Below, in pieces: positions 1-7,958 of a DNA stretch of 64,000 nt. Origin of the DNA: Rhizobium viscosum. GTDB taxonomy: Bacteria; Pseudomonadota; Alphaproteobacteria; Rhizobiales; Rhizobiaceae. The translations under genes were made by a program, and so were the position numbers. The notes under the pieces were generated by a model. That model was not told the DNA's origin. It ran no database searches and saw only the letters and a list, made by a program, of their open reading frames with translations. The stretch covers positions 1,426,001 to 1,490,000 of the forward strand of contig NZ_JADBEC010000001.1 in the NCBI RefSeq assembly GCF_014873945.1, in the 5' to 3' direction. The first letter of the stretch is position 1. Each line of letters starts with the position of its first letter.

Positions 1-124
1 TCAGCCAGTGAAGCTGAGCGGCGACCGTCTCACCCGGAATCTTCGGCACGCCGCCGATCGCGACCTTGCCGATCTCACCTTCGGCATGAACATCCAGAAG
101 CTGGATCGTGCGCTTCCATCTCAT
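1..124 (-). CDS. Proline racemase / hydroxyproline epimerase family protein, 5' part only
   Basis: Only the first 41 codons are inside the window; the gene continues past the left edge. The N-terminus (MRWKRTIQLLDVHAEGE, then IGGVPKIPGETVAAQ) has the HAEGE and GG-P-PG signature found at the start of proline racemase, 4-hydroxyproline 2-epimerase and trans-3-hydroxyproline dehydratase proteins. The ATG at 124 is chosen because the frame begins there with a GGAG 12 bases upstream. It lies 86 bp downstream of a FAD-dependent D-amino-acid dehydrogenase on the same strand. That pairing suits epimerisation of L-hydroxyproline followed by oxidation of the D-form (inference). The catalytic cysteines that would separate epimerase from dehydratase are outside the window. 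Confidence 0.8.
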   Translation of the reverse strand, partial: MRWKRTIQLLDVHAEGEIGKVAIGGVPKIPGETVAAQLHWL

Positions 125-210
125 CTTTCAAACTCCAGTCAGACATGAGGCGGGATGCCGCCATCGCCGCAGATATTCTGGTCGGCGCCCAAGCGCCGAC
201 ATGATTGCTC

Positions 211-1461
211 TCAATACCGGCTGATACGAAATGGTTTGATATCAACCGATGTTTTGACGCCTGCCACCATATCCGCGATCAGCCGCGCTGTCGTTGCCGA
301 ATAGGTGAGACCCAGATGGCCGTGGCCGGTGGCATAGAAGACGCCAGGCATTTTCGAAGAGGGCGAGATGATCGGGATCGTATCCGGCAGCGCCGGGCGG
401 TGCCCCATCCATTCGCTGGTGTCCTGGACCTTGAGATCGGGCAGGATGCGCTGCGCATGGCGCACGAGCACGCGCGGGCGACGAAAATCGGGGGCGGCCG
501 TCAGTCCGGCCAGCTCGACATTGCCGCCGACACGGATACCGCCTGCCGTCGGCGTGACCATGAAGGCGCGATGCGGCCAGATCACCGAATAGCGCATGGA
601 AATACCGGGCTGCATGATCTGTGTATGATAGCCACGCTCGGTTTCGAGCGGAATCGGCTCGCCGAGGGCCTCTGCGAGGAAACGCGTATGGACGCCGGCG
701 GCCAGGATGACCTTATCAGCTTCGATGCGGCTGCCGTTTTCGAGGAGCACGGCAGTCCTGCCATCACTCTTGCGCTCGACATTCTTCACCTGGCCGGACA
801 CGAAGTTGGCTCCTGCGGCCTTTGCGGCATCGGCGAGCTTTACAACAAGCTTATAGGGATCGCGGATGGACTTGTTATCCGGTAGCAGAACCGCCTTGGC
901 GACTTTCGGCGACAGCGTCGGCTCGTAATATTGGATCGCGCCGTTGCTCAGCACTTCGAATTCGAGGCCGTAGCGTCGCATCAGTTCGAGATGGCCACGG
1001 TCCGCGTTGAATTCGGCCTCTGTCTCGTAGATCGCAAGGCAGCCTTCTTCGGTCATCAGTTCGGGCGCGCCGATGGCATCGAGCATGTTGCTGATATCGC
1101 CGAGGGCGATCCTGGAGAGGCTCATGCCCGCATCCTCGATCTCCCTGAGACGCGCAGGACGGCCGGCGGCGAGGAAACGCAGGAACCAGGGCAGGATTTT
1201 CGGCGCATAGCCTGGCCGCAGCCAGACCGGGCCTTCCGGATCGATCAGCCAGCGCGGCAGTTTCTTCCAGGTCGAGGGACCAGAGCCGGCTGCAAAGTCG
1301 AGCGCGATGCTCGCCATATTGCCGTAGGAAGTTCCCTTGCCCGGTTCACCCTTGTCGATCAGCGTTACCTCAAAACCGCGCCGCTGCAGTTCGAAAGCAA
1401 TCGAAGCGCCGATCACACCGGCGCCGACAACGGCTACCGTCTTATTCGTTTCATTCGCCAT
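211..1461 (-). CDS. FAD-dependent D-amino-acid dehydrogenase (DadA/DAO family)
   Basis: A 416-residue flavoprotein of the glycine/D-amino-acid oxidase superfamily. The N-terminal Rossmann motif GAGVIG (residues 13-18) is followed by an acidic residue pair region ending the second strand (LIDKG). The C-terminus has the FAD-contacting YATGHGHLGLTYS segment. Family members oxidise D-amino acids, or D-hydroxyproline in rhizobial hyp loci, passing electrons to the respiratory chain. The next gene downstream is a proline-racemase family gene, so cis-4-hydroxy-D-proline is the most likely substrate (inference). A perfect palindrome about 40 bp upstream of the ATG probably controls the pair. Confidence 0.88.
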   Translation of the reverse strand: MANETNKTVAVVGAGVIGASIAFELQRRGFEVTLIDKGEPGKGTSYGNMASIALDFAAGSGPSTWKKLPRWLIDPEGPVWLRPGYAPKILPWFLRFLAAGRPARLREIEDAGMSLSRIALGDISNMLDAIGAPELMTEEGCLAIYETEAEFNADRGHLELMRRYGLEFEVLSNGAIQYYEPTLSPKVAKAVLLPDNKSIRDPYKLVVKLADAAKAAGANFVSGQVKNVERKSDGRTAVLLENGSRIEADKVILAAGVHTRFLAEALGEPIPLETERGYHTQIMQPGISMRYSVIWPHRAFMVTPTAGGIRVGGNVELAGLTAAPDFRRPRVLVRHAQRILPDLKVQDTSEWMGHRPALPDTIPIISPSSKMPGVFYATGHGHLGLTYSATTARLIADMVAGVKTSVDIKPFRISRY

Positions 1462-1501
1462 GTCTTGTCCACCGCACGGCAGAGTCGATTGCCGTTGGAG
1501 A

Positions 1502-1515
1502 TGTGATATATCACA
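1502..1515. promoter_or_regulatory. Perfect 14-bp palindrome, probable GntR-type operator
   Basis: TGTGATATATCACA reads identically on both strands and sits 40 bp upstream of the ATG of the D-amino-acid dehydrogenase gene. Short TGTGATATATCACA-like palindromes are typical of FadR/VanR-subfamily GntR regulators, and hydroxyproline operons in rhizobia are controlled by a GntR protein. No GntR gene is inside the window, so the regulator is an inference. Confidence 0.5.
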
Positions 1516-1538
1516 ACGAAGCGAATGCCTATGATTTT

Positions 1539-2816
1539 TTACTGAGCCTCTTCGGGCAGCCCCGCGCCGACGCTATCGCCCACGGATCCGACCGTATTGT
1601 TCATCGACTGGCCAAGACGGCGAACCTGATCGTCGTAGTTGCGACGGGTGCGGGGATCGAAGATGGCGATCGGCGTGCTGACCGCAAGGCTGACCGCGCC
1701 GCCGGCGGTCTGAGCCGCTCCCATGGCGACTGCGCCGACCGCTTCACCGAGCCCGACTTCGGAATCGGTGATGGTTTGGCCGGCAATCAGGCGGTCACCA
1801 ATGAGCTTCACCACTTCTGGGCTTTCGGCGAATTTGCCATGGTTCAGGCGATCGCCGGTCTTCAGCTTGGTCAGGTCAAGCACGGTGATGCCGGCCGCTT
1901 CCAGCTTGCTGCGATAGGGCTCGGCAGAAGGATCAATCTGGCCGAGACGATCGACATTGCCGGAGATGCGACGCGAAAGCGCCAACGCCCGGTCATCCCG
2001 GGATACGAAGATGGTGAAATGCGGCTTGTCCTTGCCGAGGCTCATAAACTGGCGGCCGAACACGTCGACATCGAGATCCGGCGAGGCAAGAATGACGTTG
2101 TTGATCTTGGAGGCGACGTGGCCGTCGCGGATCGCCATCTGGCGCAGGGCCTCGACCGTCAGCCACGTGCCCATGGAGTGGGCCATGACGGTGATATCGC
2201 CGACGGCCGGATTGTTGGCTGTGCGCCGCAGCAGCTCTTCCAGGGCATCGCGCGAATAGTTGGTGCTTTCCTTGTCGTAATTGTAGTCGAAGATGCTGGC
2301 GCGCGAAGGCCAGGTGAAAACAACAGGCGCAACGTCGGCATGCGAATCATGGACGATCTGCGCGAAGCGATAGACTGCATCCTCGTAGCGGTTGTTGAAG
2401 CCATGAACGAAGATGAGGACGCGCTTGCTCTTCGGCATATGCGTTCTCAACCAGTTCTCGCCCGCCTTCTCTCCATTGAGCGGATCGACAGCGACAGTGA
2501 CGAAATCCTTGAGAGGATCGCCAGGCAGACGACGCGGCCATTGCACCTGCCCGACCTTGCGATTGGAGTCCGGCGGAATGGAGATATCGACGGCATCGAC
2601 CATCAACCCGGTGCCACGCTCACCGGAGAAGAGAACGGCGGGATTTTCATCAGCAGCACGCGTGGTCGCCACCAGCAAATCAACGCGCGACGTACCCGGT
2701 GGGACAGTGCCAGCCGCCTGCATGACACCGATCGGCCGCCCGCAGGAAACAAGACCAAGGCACAAGACGAGCAGGGCTGCGAGAGCTTTGCACGAAACGC
2801 CGCATCTGCCGATCAT
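1539..2816 (-). CDS. Alpha/beta-hydrolase lipoprotein (DUF900 family)
   Basis: A 425-residue protein with an N-terminal lipoprotein signal ending in LVSC (Cys25), so it is probably anchored in the membrane after export. The hydrolase domain has an oxyanion-region FVHGFNN (about 137-143) and the nucleophile elbow AHSMG with Ser214. This is the DUF900/esterase-lipase pattern seen in many rhizobial proteins of unknown substrate. The last 70 residues are Ala/Gly-rich. It converges with no partner: the gene upstream is an sRNA on the same strand and the one downstream is transcribed from its own operator region. Substrate unknown. Confidence 0.8.
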   Translation of the reverse strand: MIGRCGVSCKALAALLVLCLGLVSCGRPIGVMQAAGTVPPGTSRVDLLVATTRAADENPAVLFSGERGTGLMVDAVDISIPPDSNRKVGQVQWPRRLPGDPLKDFVTVAVDPLNGEKAGENWLRTHMPKSKRVLIFVHGFNNRYEDAVYRFAQIVHDSHADVAPVVFTWPSRASIFDYNYDKESTNYSRDALEELLRRTANNPAVGDITVMAHSMGTWLTVEALRQMAIRDGHVASKINNVILASPDLDVDVFGRQFMSLGKDKPHFTIFVSRDDRALALSRRISGNVDRLGQIDPSAEPYRSKLEAAGITVLDLTKLKTGDRLNHGKFAESPEVVKLIGDRLIAGQTITDSEVGLGEAVGAVAMGAAQTAGGAVSLAVSTPIAIFDPRTRRNYDDQVRRLGQSMNNTVGSVGDSVGAGLPEEAQ

Positions 2817-2942
2817 GACATCTCCGCATGTTCAGGCGTCATCGCGCCAAGCCACCGACATGCGCTTGCCCGCGCGCTTCCAGATAGTCTGAGGCCAAGG
2901 GCGGAGTCAATTTCACGAAGGTTTTAGGAGAGATTTGAGCCT

Positions 2943-3070
2943 GAAAAGAAAAGAGCCCGACGCGGGAGGAGGTGCGTCGGGCTCTTGATCCTGACTGACA
3001 ACTGGGAGGAGGAGTGTTGTCAGTCCGATGAAAGGGAGCGCTGGGAGGAGGAGTGCGCTGCCTTCGAGAT
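2943..3070 (-). ncRNA. Alpha-r14/suhB-type trans-acting sRNA with three anti-Shine-Dalgarno loops
   Basis: On the minus strand there are three consecutive hairpins, each presenting CCTCCTCCC in its loop. Stems are 3032-3041/3055-3064 (one mismatch), 2993-3002/3016-3025 (ten perfect pairs) and 2951-2963/2974-2986. The last is a GC-rich stem followed by a T-rich tail (TTCTTTTC), so it doubles as the intrinsic terminator and fixes the strand. Repeated CCUCCUCCC loops that pair with ribosome-binding sites are the hallmark of the rhizobial alpha-r14 family (NfeR1 in Sinorhizobium; Rfam suhB). The 5' end is approximate; a weak TATTAA lies just upstream near 3074-3080. Confidence 0.8.
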
Positions 3071-3183
3071 CATTAATACCCAATTCATTTGATGGAGAAT
3101 AGCGAAATTACCGCAATGCAGCAATGCATTGGGCGCAATGCTTGCCTCGTTGGCGTCACACGTGCGCCTCATTTTACGGCATC

Positions 3184-3201
3184 TTTGATCAATTGATCAA
3201 A
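3184..3201. repeat. Perfect 18-bp palindrome between the sRNA and the aldo/keto reductase
   Basis: TTTGATCAATTGATCAAA is self-complementary. It lies about 115 bp upstream of the sRNA 5' end and downstream of the aldo/keto reductase stop. It could be a regulator binding site for the sRNA promoter region. No evidence of a gene here. Confidence 0.4.
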
Positions 3202-3310
3202 ATATTCCGCAAATTGCCCACGCGCGGATCCATACAGGCCCGGCCATCCGCGGGCGATGAAGACGGCCGCAGCTGACGCCGCGGCCGTTTCATGACTGAT
3301 CCTATGCTTA

Positions 3311-4192
3311 TCAGGCGGCCTTGAAGAGCTTCTTGCCTTCGGCGTCGAGGGCAGTGAACTCTTCGTCCGACAGCGTGATGTTTACCGCGGCGACGTTTTC
3401 TTCCAGATGCTTGACCTTGGATGTGCCAGGGATCGGTAGCATGACGGGGCTGCGCTTCAGCACCCAGTCCAATGCGATCTGGCTCGGGGCGGCATTGTGT
3501 TTCTTGGCGATCGTGTCGAGCAGCGAGCCGGGCTTGGCGAGATCGCCGGCAGCCAGCGGATACCAGGGGATGAAGCCGATATTGTGCTTGGCACAATAGT
3601 CGAGCACATCCTCGCTGGTGCGGTCGACGAGATTGTAGCGGTTCTGAACCGTCGCGACCTTGAAGACTTTGGAGGCGGCTTCGATATCGGCGACCGAGAC
3701 TTCGCTGAGGCCTGCATGACGGATGAGGCCGGAATCGAGCAGCGACTTGATGGTGTCGAACTGCTCCTTGGCCGGAACCTTCGGGTCGATACGATGCAGC
3801 TGCCAGAGATCGATCTGCTCGACGCCGAGATTGCGCAGGCTCTTATGTACCTGCTGGATCAGATATTCCGGGCGGCCGAGCGGCAGCCAGATATTCGGAC
3901 CGTGGCGCGTGAGGCCGCCCTTGGTGGCGACAACGAGGCCCTTCTTGTAGGGGTGGAGCGCTTCCTTGATCAGCCATTCGGAAATGTCGGGACCATAGGA
4001 ATCGGCCGTATCGATGAAGTTGACGCCGAGTTCCGGCAGGCGCTTCAGCGTGCGGATCGATTCATCGTGATCGGCAGGATTGCCCCAGATACCGTCGCCG
4101 GTGATGCGCATGGCGCCGAAGCCGAGGCGGTTGACCTCCAGATCGCCGCCGATCTTGAAGGTGCCGGATTTCGCTGCATTGTAATCAGTCAT
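3311..4192 (-). CDS. Aldo/keto reductase
   Basis: A 293-residue (beta/alpha)8 NADPH-dependent oxidoreductase. All four catalytic residues of the family can be read: Asp61 and Tyr66 in FIDTADSYG, Lys91 in VVATKGG and His133 in LWQLHRID. The C-terminal [16 protein letters not shown] segment is the cofactor-phosphate binding region. Probably a cytosolic reductase of aldehydes or ketones; the substrate cannot be told from sequence. It is a single-gene unit, with a decayed SDR gene 50 bp upstream and the alpha-r14 sRNA downstream. Confidence 0.9.
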   Translation of the reverse strand: MTDYNAAKSGTFKIGGDLEVNRLGFGAMRITGDGIWGNPADHDESIRTLKRLPELGVNFIDTADSYGPDISEWLIKEALHPYKKGLVVATKGGLTRHGPNIWLPLGRPEYLIQQVHKSLRNLGVEQIDLWQLHRIDPKVPAKEQFDTIKSLLDSGLIRHAGLSEVSVADIEAASKVFKVATVQNRYNLVDRTSEDVLDYCAKHNIGFIPWYPLAAGDLAKPGSLLDTIAKKHNAAPSQIALDWVLKRSPVMLPIPGTSKVKHLEENVAAVNITLSDEEFTALDAEGKKLFKAA

Positions 4193-4259
4193 CGTCTCTT
4201 CCTCTCTTGGTCAATAAAATCACTCAAAATCGGCGGAGCTGGAGACCTGTTCTCAAGCG

Positions 4260-4624
4260 TCAAATATGGTCTCGAGGGCCCCAGCCCTTCGCGAACGGAG
4301 CTAATCGCGTCACGCCAAGCAACAGATGGTCCGGCGGATTGTCGGATGCAATGAGCGTCAGCATTGCAGAAGCTGCCTTTTTGGATCGCCCGGCTCGACG
4401 ACCGTCACTTGGATGCCGAAGCTCCCACCCCACTTGCCGAGATTCTCGGAAATGCCTTCGTGGGCGAACTTGCTGCCATGATGAAAAGCGATGCCCGGCA
4501 TGGCGATGATCCCGCCCATCGAGGTGACATGTGAGCAGTGGCCGCTGCTGCGTTTGCGCATATAGTGCAGCACCGCTTGCATGACAGCCACCGGCGAAAA
4601 ACATTCACCTTGAATTGGATGCAC
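4260..4624 (-). pseudogene. Short-chain dehydrogenase remnant (N-terminus lost, internal deletion, frameshift)
   Basis: The minus strand encodes a recognisable SDR core: VMQAVLHYMRKRSSGH, then TSMGGIIAMPGIAF and GSKFAHEGISE. This aligns with the intact SDR at 25184-26029 from about its residue 105. After VVEPG roughly 50 residues are missing and the reading resumes at GDPK. There a run of five A's instead of six shifts the frame, and the C-terminus (KAASAMLTLIASDNPP, DHLLLG) continues one frame over to a stop near 4260. The first ~100 residues are absent. The catalytic Tyr is replaced in the YxxxK region (FHHGSK). It is therefore non-functional. Confidence 0.75.
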
Positions 4625-4714
4625 GGCTCGCGCGCGTCACCAACATCCCGGAACGGGCATCGATCCGAAGCACCGCGGCGACAAGAAGGGTAATCGTCCA
4701 GGCGTGAAAATTAC

Positions 4715-5371
4715 CTAGAACCCGGACTTTGCTTCTTCACCGAATTCGGCCAGCATCTTCCAGAGTTCACCAAGGATCTTACGTGCGAAGGCTTCCATCG
4801 CGACGCTTTCGGTCGAAGCAGCGGATACGCGCTGCTGCCAGAGCTCACCGCCAACGCGCAGCGCGCCGATGACAACAGCCGAAAGCAGGCGCATGTGTGT
4901 CCGCACATCCGGATCACCGCCCTTGCGGGCAATCAGCGCCTCGGTCAGCTTCTGCTCCAGCTTGGCATATTTGAGCTGATCGCGGGCCTTGAGGGTCGGC
5001 GTGGAATGGATCAATTGACCGAGCGCCAGAACGCGCTCGTCAAGCGATCCGGTTACGGTGACGATAAGAGCTTCTTCAACCGCCTTGATGGAGGATTCGG
5101 CGGCCGGGCGTGCGGCAATCGCCGCCATCAGGCGATCAGCAAAGGAATCCTGCCAGGCGAAGACGACCTCTTCCTTCGACGGGAAATAATCAAAGAAACT
5201 ACGCTTCGAAACATCTGCGGCTTCGGTGATTTCCTCAATCGTCGTCGCGTCGAACCCACGCTCCAGAAAGAGGCTCATCGCTGCCTGCTCGATGCGTTCG
5301 CGGGTCTGGCGCCGCTTGCGGTCGCGCCTGCCCTCGACGGCTTCAGCCTGTTTCTTCTCTGTCATTTCCAT
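4715..5371 (-). CDS. TetR/AcrR family transcriptional regulator
   Basis: A 218-residue regulator with a charged N-terminal tail and a TetR helix-turn-helix at about residues 24-70 (TIEEITEAADVSKRSFFDYF). The ligand-binding half is not diagnostic. It starts 10 bp after the stop of the pmtA-like methyltransferase gene and is probably co-transcribed with it. It may therefore govern phospholipid N-methylation or respond to a membrane signal (inference). No clear operator palindrome was found between the two genes. Confidence 0.85.
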   Translation of the reverse strand: MEMTEKKQAEAVEGRRDRKRRQTRERIEQAAMSLFLERGFDATTIEEITEAADVSKRSFFDYFPSKEEVVFAWQDSFADRLMAAIAARPAAESSIKAVEEALIVTVTGSLDERVLALGQLIHSTPTLKARDQLKYAKLEQKLTEALIARKGGDPDVRTHMRLLSAVVIGALRVGGELWQQRVSAASTESVAMEAFARKILGELWKMLAEFGEEAKSGF

Positions 5372-5381
5372 CAGGTGTCAT

Positions 5382-6047
5382 TCAGTCATCCGCTTCGGAG
5401 AAAGCGGCGATCTCGATATCCGCTCCGCTGCTGCGATATTTGAAACGCTCACGCGAAAGCTCCAGTGGTTTGCGGCGCGAAATCCGGTAAACGGAGGCTG
5501 GCGGCAGGTTGCGCACCGTGCCGCCGATGCGCGTGGCTTTCAGGCCCAGGCGGTCAAGGATCGGACGCGGCACGGGACAGCGCGGCCCATAGGTAAACTG
5601 ATAGAAGGCGCCGCCGGCCCGCATATAGACGAAGGCACCGGCAAGGATCGAGGCGATCTTGCGCGGCGACATGGAAAGCAACGGCAAGCCGCTGACGACG
5701 GCGCCGACGGGTTCACCCTCGAATATATCAGCCTGCGCCAACTGAGCGGCATCCATCTGCAGGATGCGTGCATCTGGAAAACGCTTCTGAAGCGACCCGA
5801 TGAATTCAGGACCATATTCGATCAGCGTCAGATCGGATTCGCTGATACCGCGCGCAAGCAGCGCGCGGGTAAAGACGCCGGTGCCTGGTCCAAGCTCGAT
5901 GATCGGACCGTCGAGCGCTGCGATCTCACTGGTCATGATCCGCGCAAGCGAATCACCGGAGGGCGCAATGGCCGCAACCCTCAGCGGGTTGTTCAGCCAA
6001 GACCGAAAAAAATGCAGGAAATCGGAGCATGCAGTCTTTGCGATCAT
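5382..6047 (-). CDS. pmtA: Phosphatidylethanolamine N-methyltransferase, rhizobial type
   Basis: The ATG at 6047 (MIAKTACSDFLHFF) is preferred over the upstream in-frame ATG at 6104 because AGGAAA sits five bases before it; this gives 221 residues, close to rhizobial PmtA. SAM motif I is ELGPGTGVF (51-59). The segments RSWLNNPLRVAAIAPSG, SGLPLLSMSPRK, YQFTYGPRCPVPR and GGTVRNLPPASVYRI are those conserved in the Sinorhizobium/Agrobacterium PmtA family. This enzyme methylates phosphatidylethanolamine stepwise to phosphatidylcholine at the inner membrane, a lipid important in plant-associated rhizobia. A paralogue with another substrate is possible. Confidence 0.82.
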   Translation of the reverse strand: MIAKTACSDFLHFFRSWLNNPLRVAAIAPSGDSLARIMTSEIAALDGPIIELGPGTGVFTRALLARGISESDLTLIEYGPEFIGSLQKRFPDARILQMDAAQLAQADIFEGEPVGAVVSGLPLLSMSPRKIASILAGAFVYMRAGGAFYQFTYGPRCPVPRPILDRLGLKATRIGGTVRNLPPASVYRISRRKPLELSRERFKYRSSGADIEIAAFSEADD

Positions 6048-6370
6048 GATTTTCCTACCGTCTGAAATGCGATTGACTAGCGAAGCGACGATCTCTCGCA
6101 GCATGGCAATTCCAAGGCGGGCCCGTCAATCCATCGTCTTTACGCATGGCTTTTCGCACAATAATTCATGCATATTTGTACTTACTGTATTTTTGCATTT
6201 TGTGCAACGAAGTGTAATCCGATAGCTGCGACGCGCCAAACCTGATGCAATTTACACGGCTAAAGACATGCCCGCACAAGGGGAGCCGCGACCAATAAAG
6301 GCTGTGGCAGGCCTGCTGCGACCTCACCGTTCCCCTTCGATGCTGTGATGTGCCATTTTCCCCCAGAACG
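6048..6370. other. Upstream region of pmtA, no gene seen
   Basis: About 320 bp with no credible coding sequence on either strand. The part from 6150 to 6210 is AT-rich and has interleaved inverted elements, including GCACAA (6156-6161) against TTGTGC (6200-6205), so it may hold the pmtA promoter or operator. Confidence 0.4.
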
Positions 6371-6394
6371 AAAAAGGCAGCCGTGAAGGCTGCC
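6371..6394 (-). terminator. Intrinsic terminator of the small exported protein gene at 6450-6725
   Basis: GGCAGCC (6376-6382) pairs with GGCTGCC (6388-6394) around a 5-base loop. Read on the minus strand it is followed by five T's. Confidence 0.75.
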
Positions 6395-6449
6395 CTCTTT
6401 TCGCGACAGGGATGTCGGCGCCATCCCTCGCCTATGTCTGCAAGCGGCT

Positions 6450-6725
6450 TCAGTAATTGCAGCCCGAACTGCTGGTCGGGTTGAAGCGCAGGCTGCAAGC
6501 CATATTGAGCGACTTCTTCCGGCCGTACTGGTAAGATTCGGAGCTGGTGGAAGCACCATTGACGGATCCGGTGGTACGCGGCTCTTTGCGAGCGTTCGTG
6601 TTCTTCTGCTGCTTTACGACCTGCTGCTGTTGCGCCGGGGCTGCGTTGGCAGATGCGAAAGCCGAAACGCTGACGATTGCGCCAAGGGCTACGGCCACGA
6701 GGCCATTCTTCACGATATTGACCAT
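6450..6725 (-). CDS. Small exported protein of unknown function
   Basis: 91 residues. A Sec signal peptide covers roughly residues 1-28 (hydrophobic core GLVAVALGAIVSVSAFA, cleavage at ANA-AP). The mature part is a Gln/Lys/Ser-rich chain of about 60 residues ending with two cysteines (ACSLRFNPTSSSGC) that may form a disulphide. An intrinsic terminator follows the stop, which supports a real transcription unit. I do not recognise a family. Similar small periplasmic proteins are common in Rhizobium genomes. Confidence 0.7.
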   Translation of the reverse strand: MVNIVKNGLVAVALGAIVSVSAFASANAAPAQQQQVVKQQKNTNARKEPRTTGSVNGASTSSESYQYGRKKSLNMACSLRFNPTSSSGCNY

Positions 6726-6843
6726 TTCTTGTCTCCTTGGGAGGATGGTTGGAATTTACGCCAAGGAGCTAGGAAGCGGATTTGTCATATTCTACTGGGC
6801 CGCAACAGCGATCACGGATACGTGAGTTCCGAATACGGACGCG

Positions 6844-6870
6844 AAAAAGGCGGCTTTTGGCCGCCTTTTT
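6844..6870 (-). terminator. Intrinsic terminator of the exported protein gene at 6881-7252
   Basis: AAAAAGGCGGC pairs with GCCGCCTTTTT around a short T-rich loop, directly after the stop at 6881. The hairpin is symmetrical; the gene it serves is on the minus strand. Confidence 0.8.
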
Positions 6871-6880
6871 CTTTGCCGGC

Positions 6881-7252
6881 TCAGTAGCCGTTATCGCACG
6901 GCATGCTGCCGGGTCCGATCGTGCCGGTAAACGTGGGGTTGCACATAGTTTTGGGTGCAGGGCGATTTTCGGGTTGGCGGACAATCGAGCCCGTAGTGCC
7001 GGCTTCGACGCCGAACGCAGCAAGCGGATACCAGTAGCCGTCGGAGTGACGGCGGGTACCGGGGCGTTCCGTGCGGAACCCATGAAAGCCATGCCAATAG
7101 CCGGCATGTGCTTTATATTGCACCATTTCCACATTCGACGGGACCGGGATCCGGGCCTGCTGAACGGGCGCCGCCAGCGCGGGAACGGTAGACGAGAGGG
7201 CGAGAAGAGCGCTGATCGCAAAGGCGGACGGGGCTAGATTAAGCATTTTCAT
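6881..7252 (-). CDS. Exported protein of unknown function
   Basis: 123 residues with a Sec signal peptide (residues 1 to about 27, cleavage at ALA-AP). The mature region has an aromatic/Gly/His stretch (YWHGFHGFR, then GYWYPLAAFG) and two cysteines near the C-terminus (TMCNP, MPCDNGY). This kind of aromatic-Gly segment recurs in small rhizobial periplasmic proteins, but I cannot name a function. It is flanked by its own terminator, and the preceding small exported gene at 6450-6725 is a separate unit. Confidence 0.72.
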   Translation of the reverse strand: MKMLNLAPSAFAISALLALSSTVPALAAPVQQARIPVPSNVEMVQYKAHAGYWHGFHGFRTERPGTRRHSDGYWYPLAAFGVEAGTTGSIVRQPENRPAPKTMCNPTFTGTIGPGSMPCDNGY

Positions 7253-7453
7253 GATAAACCCTCCTTACTGGATTTACCTAAGAAAAATGCGTTCTATGCG
7301 CGCGAAGTTCCGCCATCACACGTAGCTTCCTGCACTTGTGATTGCAGGCGATCCGGCGTGACTGAAAGACACAAAAAATCAAAATTTGCGATTTGCAGAA
7401 GCAGGTCGAGTGGGCTCCTGCAACAATTCATCGGCTGCGTGAATTCACCATTC

Positions 7454-7768
7454 TCAATTCGCGTACAAAGGACGATAGCCCTGGCTTGCGACGCAGGAGA
7501 CATATTGCCTGTGAGCCGCGCTGCTTGCATTGGTTTCCCGTTCCATCGCGTCGCGGTGCCCGGTCATCTGCGCACGCAGGTCGTACTGCTTGTTTGCCTC
7601 ATCATACATGGCGTTGGCATCGGACATACAGAGGCTGTGGGTGACACCAGGCGGATTGACGGGTGACGCGACCGGCACGAGCACAGGCGCATTGGCGCGA
7701 TCGATACAGCCTGCCAGAGCAGCCATCGTCGCGACGAGACCAACGACACCAACAATTCTCGTCATCAT
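7454..7768 (-). CDS. Small lipoprotein of unknown function
   Basis: The start is placed at the tandem ATGs (7768/7765) because GGAGGG lies 4-7 bases upstream; a longer in-frame start at 7795 lacks one. The resulting 104-residue protein begins MMTRIVGVVGLVATMAALAGC, a lipoprotein signal with lipobox LAGC. The mature part has a Pro/Val-rich linker and a short helical region with many Asp/Glu/Arg residues and two further cysteines. No family recognised. Confidence 0.65.
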   Translation of the reverse strand: MMTRIVGVVGLVATMAALAGCIDRANAPVLVPVASPVNPPGVTHSLCMSDANAMYDEANKQYDLRAQMTGHRDAMERETNASSAAHRQYVSCVASQGYRPLYAN

Positions 7769-7958
7769 CCAACCCTCCGGCTTCTCGCCCGACACAATCC
7801 ATCGCTTCCGCAGATAGACGCCGAAGGTTGCGCGAAACTAGGCGCGGAGGTGGGGAGCTGGTATCGTGACGTCCATCAGAGCTTGGGGCCGTGGCCTCAA
7901 GATGGATGTCCGGCCACGGTACCAGCCTTCGACCGCGGTCCTCAGCAAAGGCAAGCAA

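Noticed and set aside
4358..4624. An independent 88-residue protein
   Set aside because: It is the central part of a damaged SDR gene; the flanking homology in another frame shows it is a remnant.
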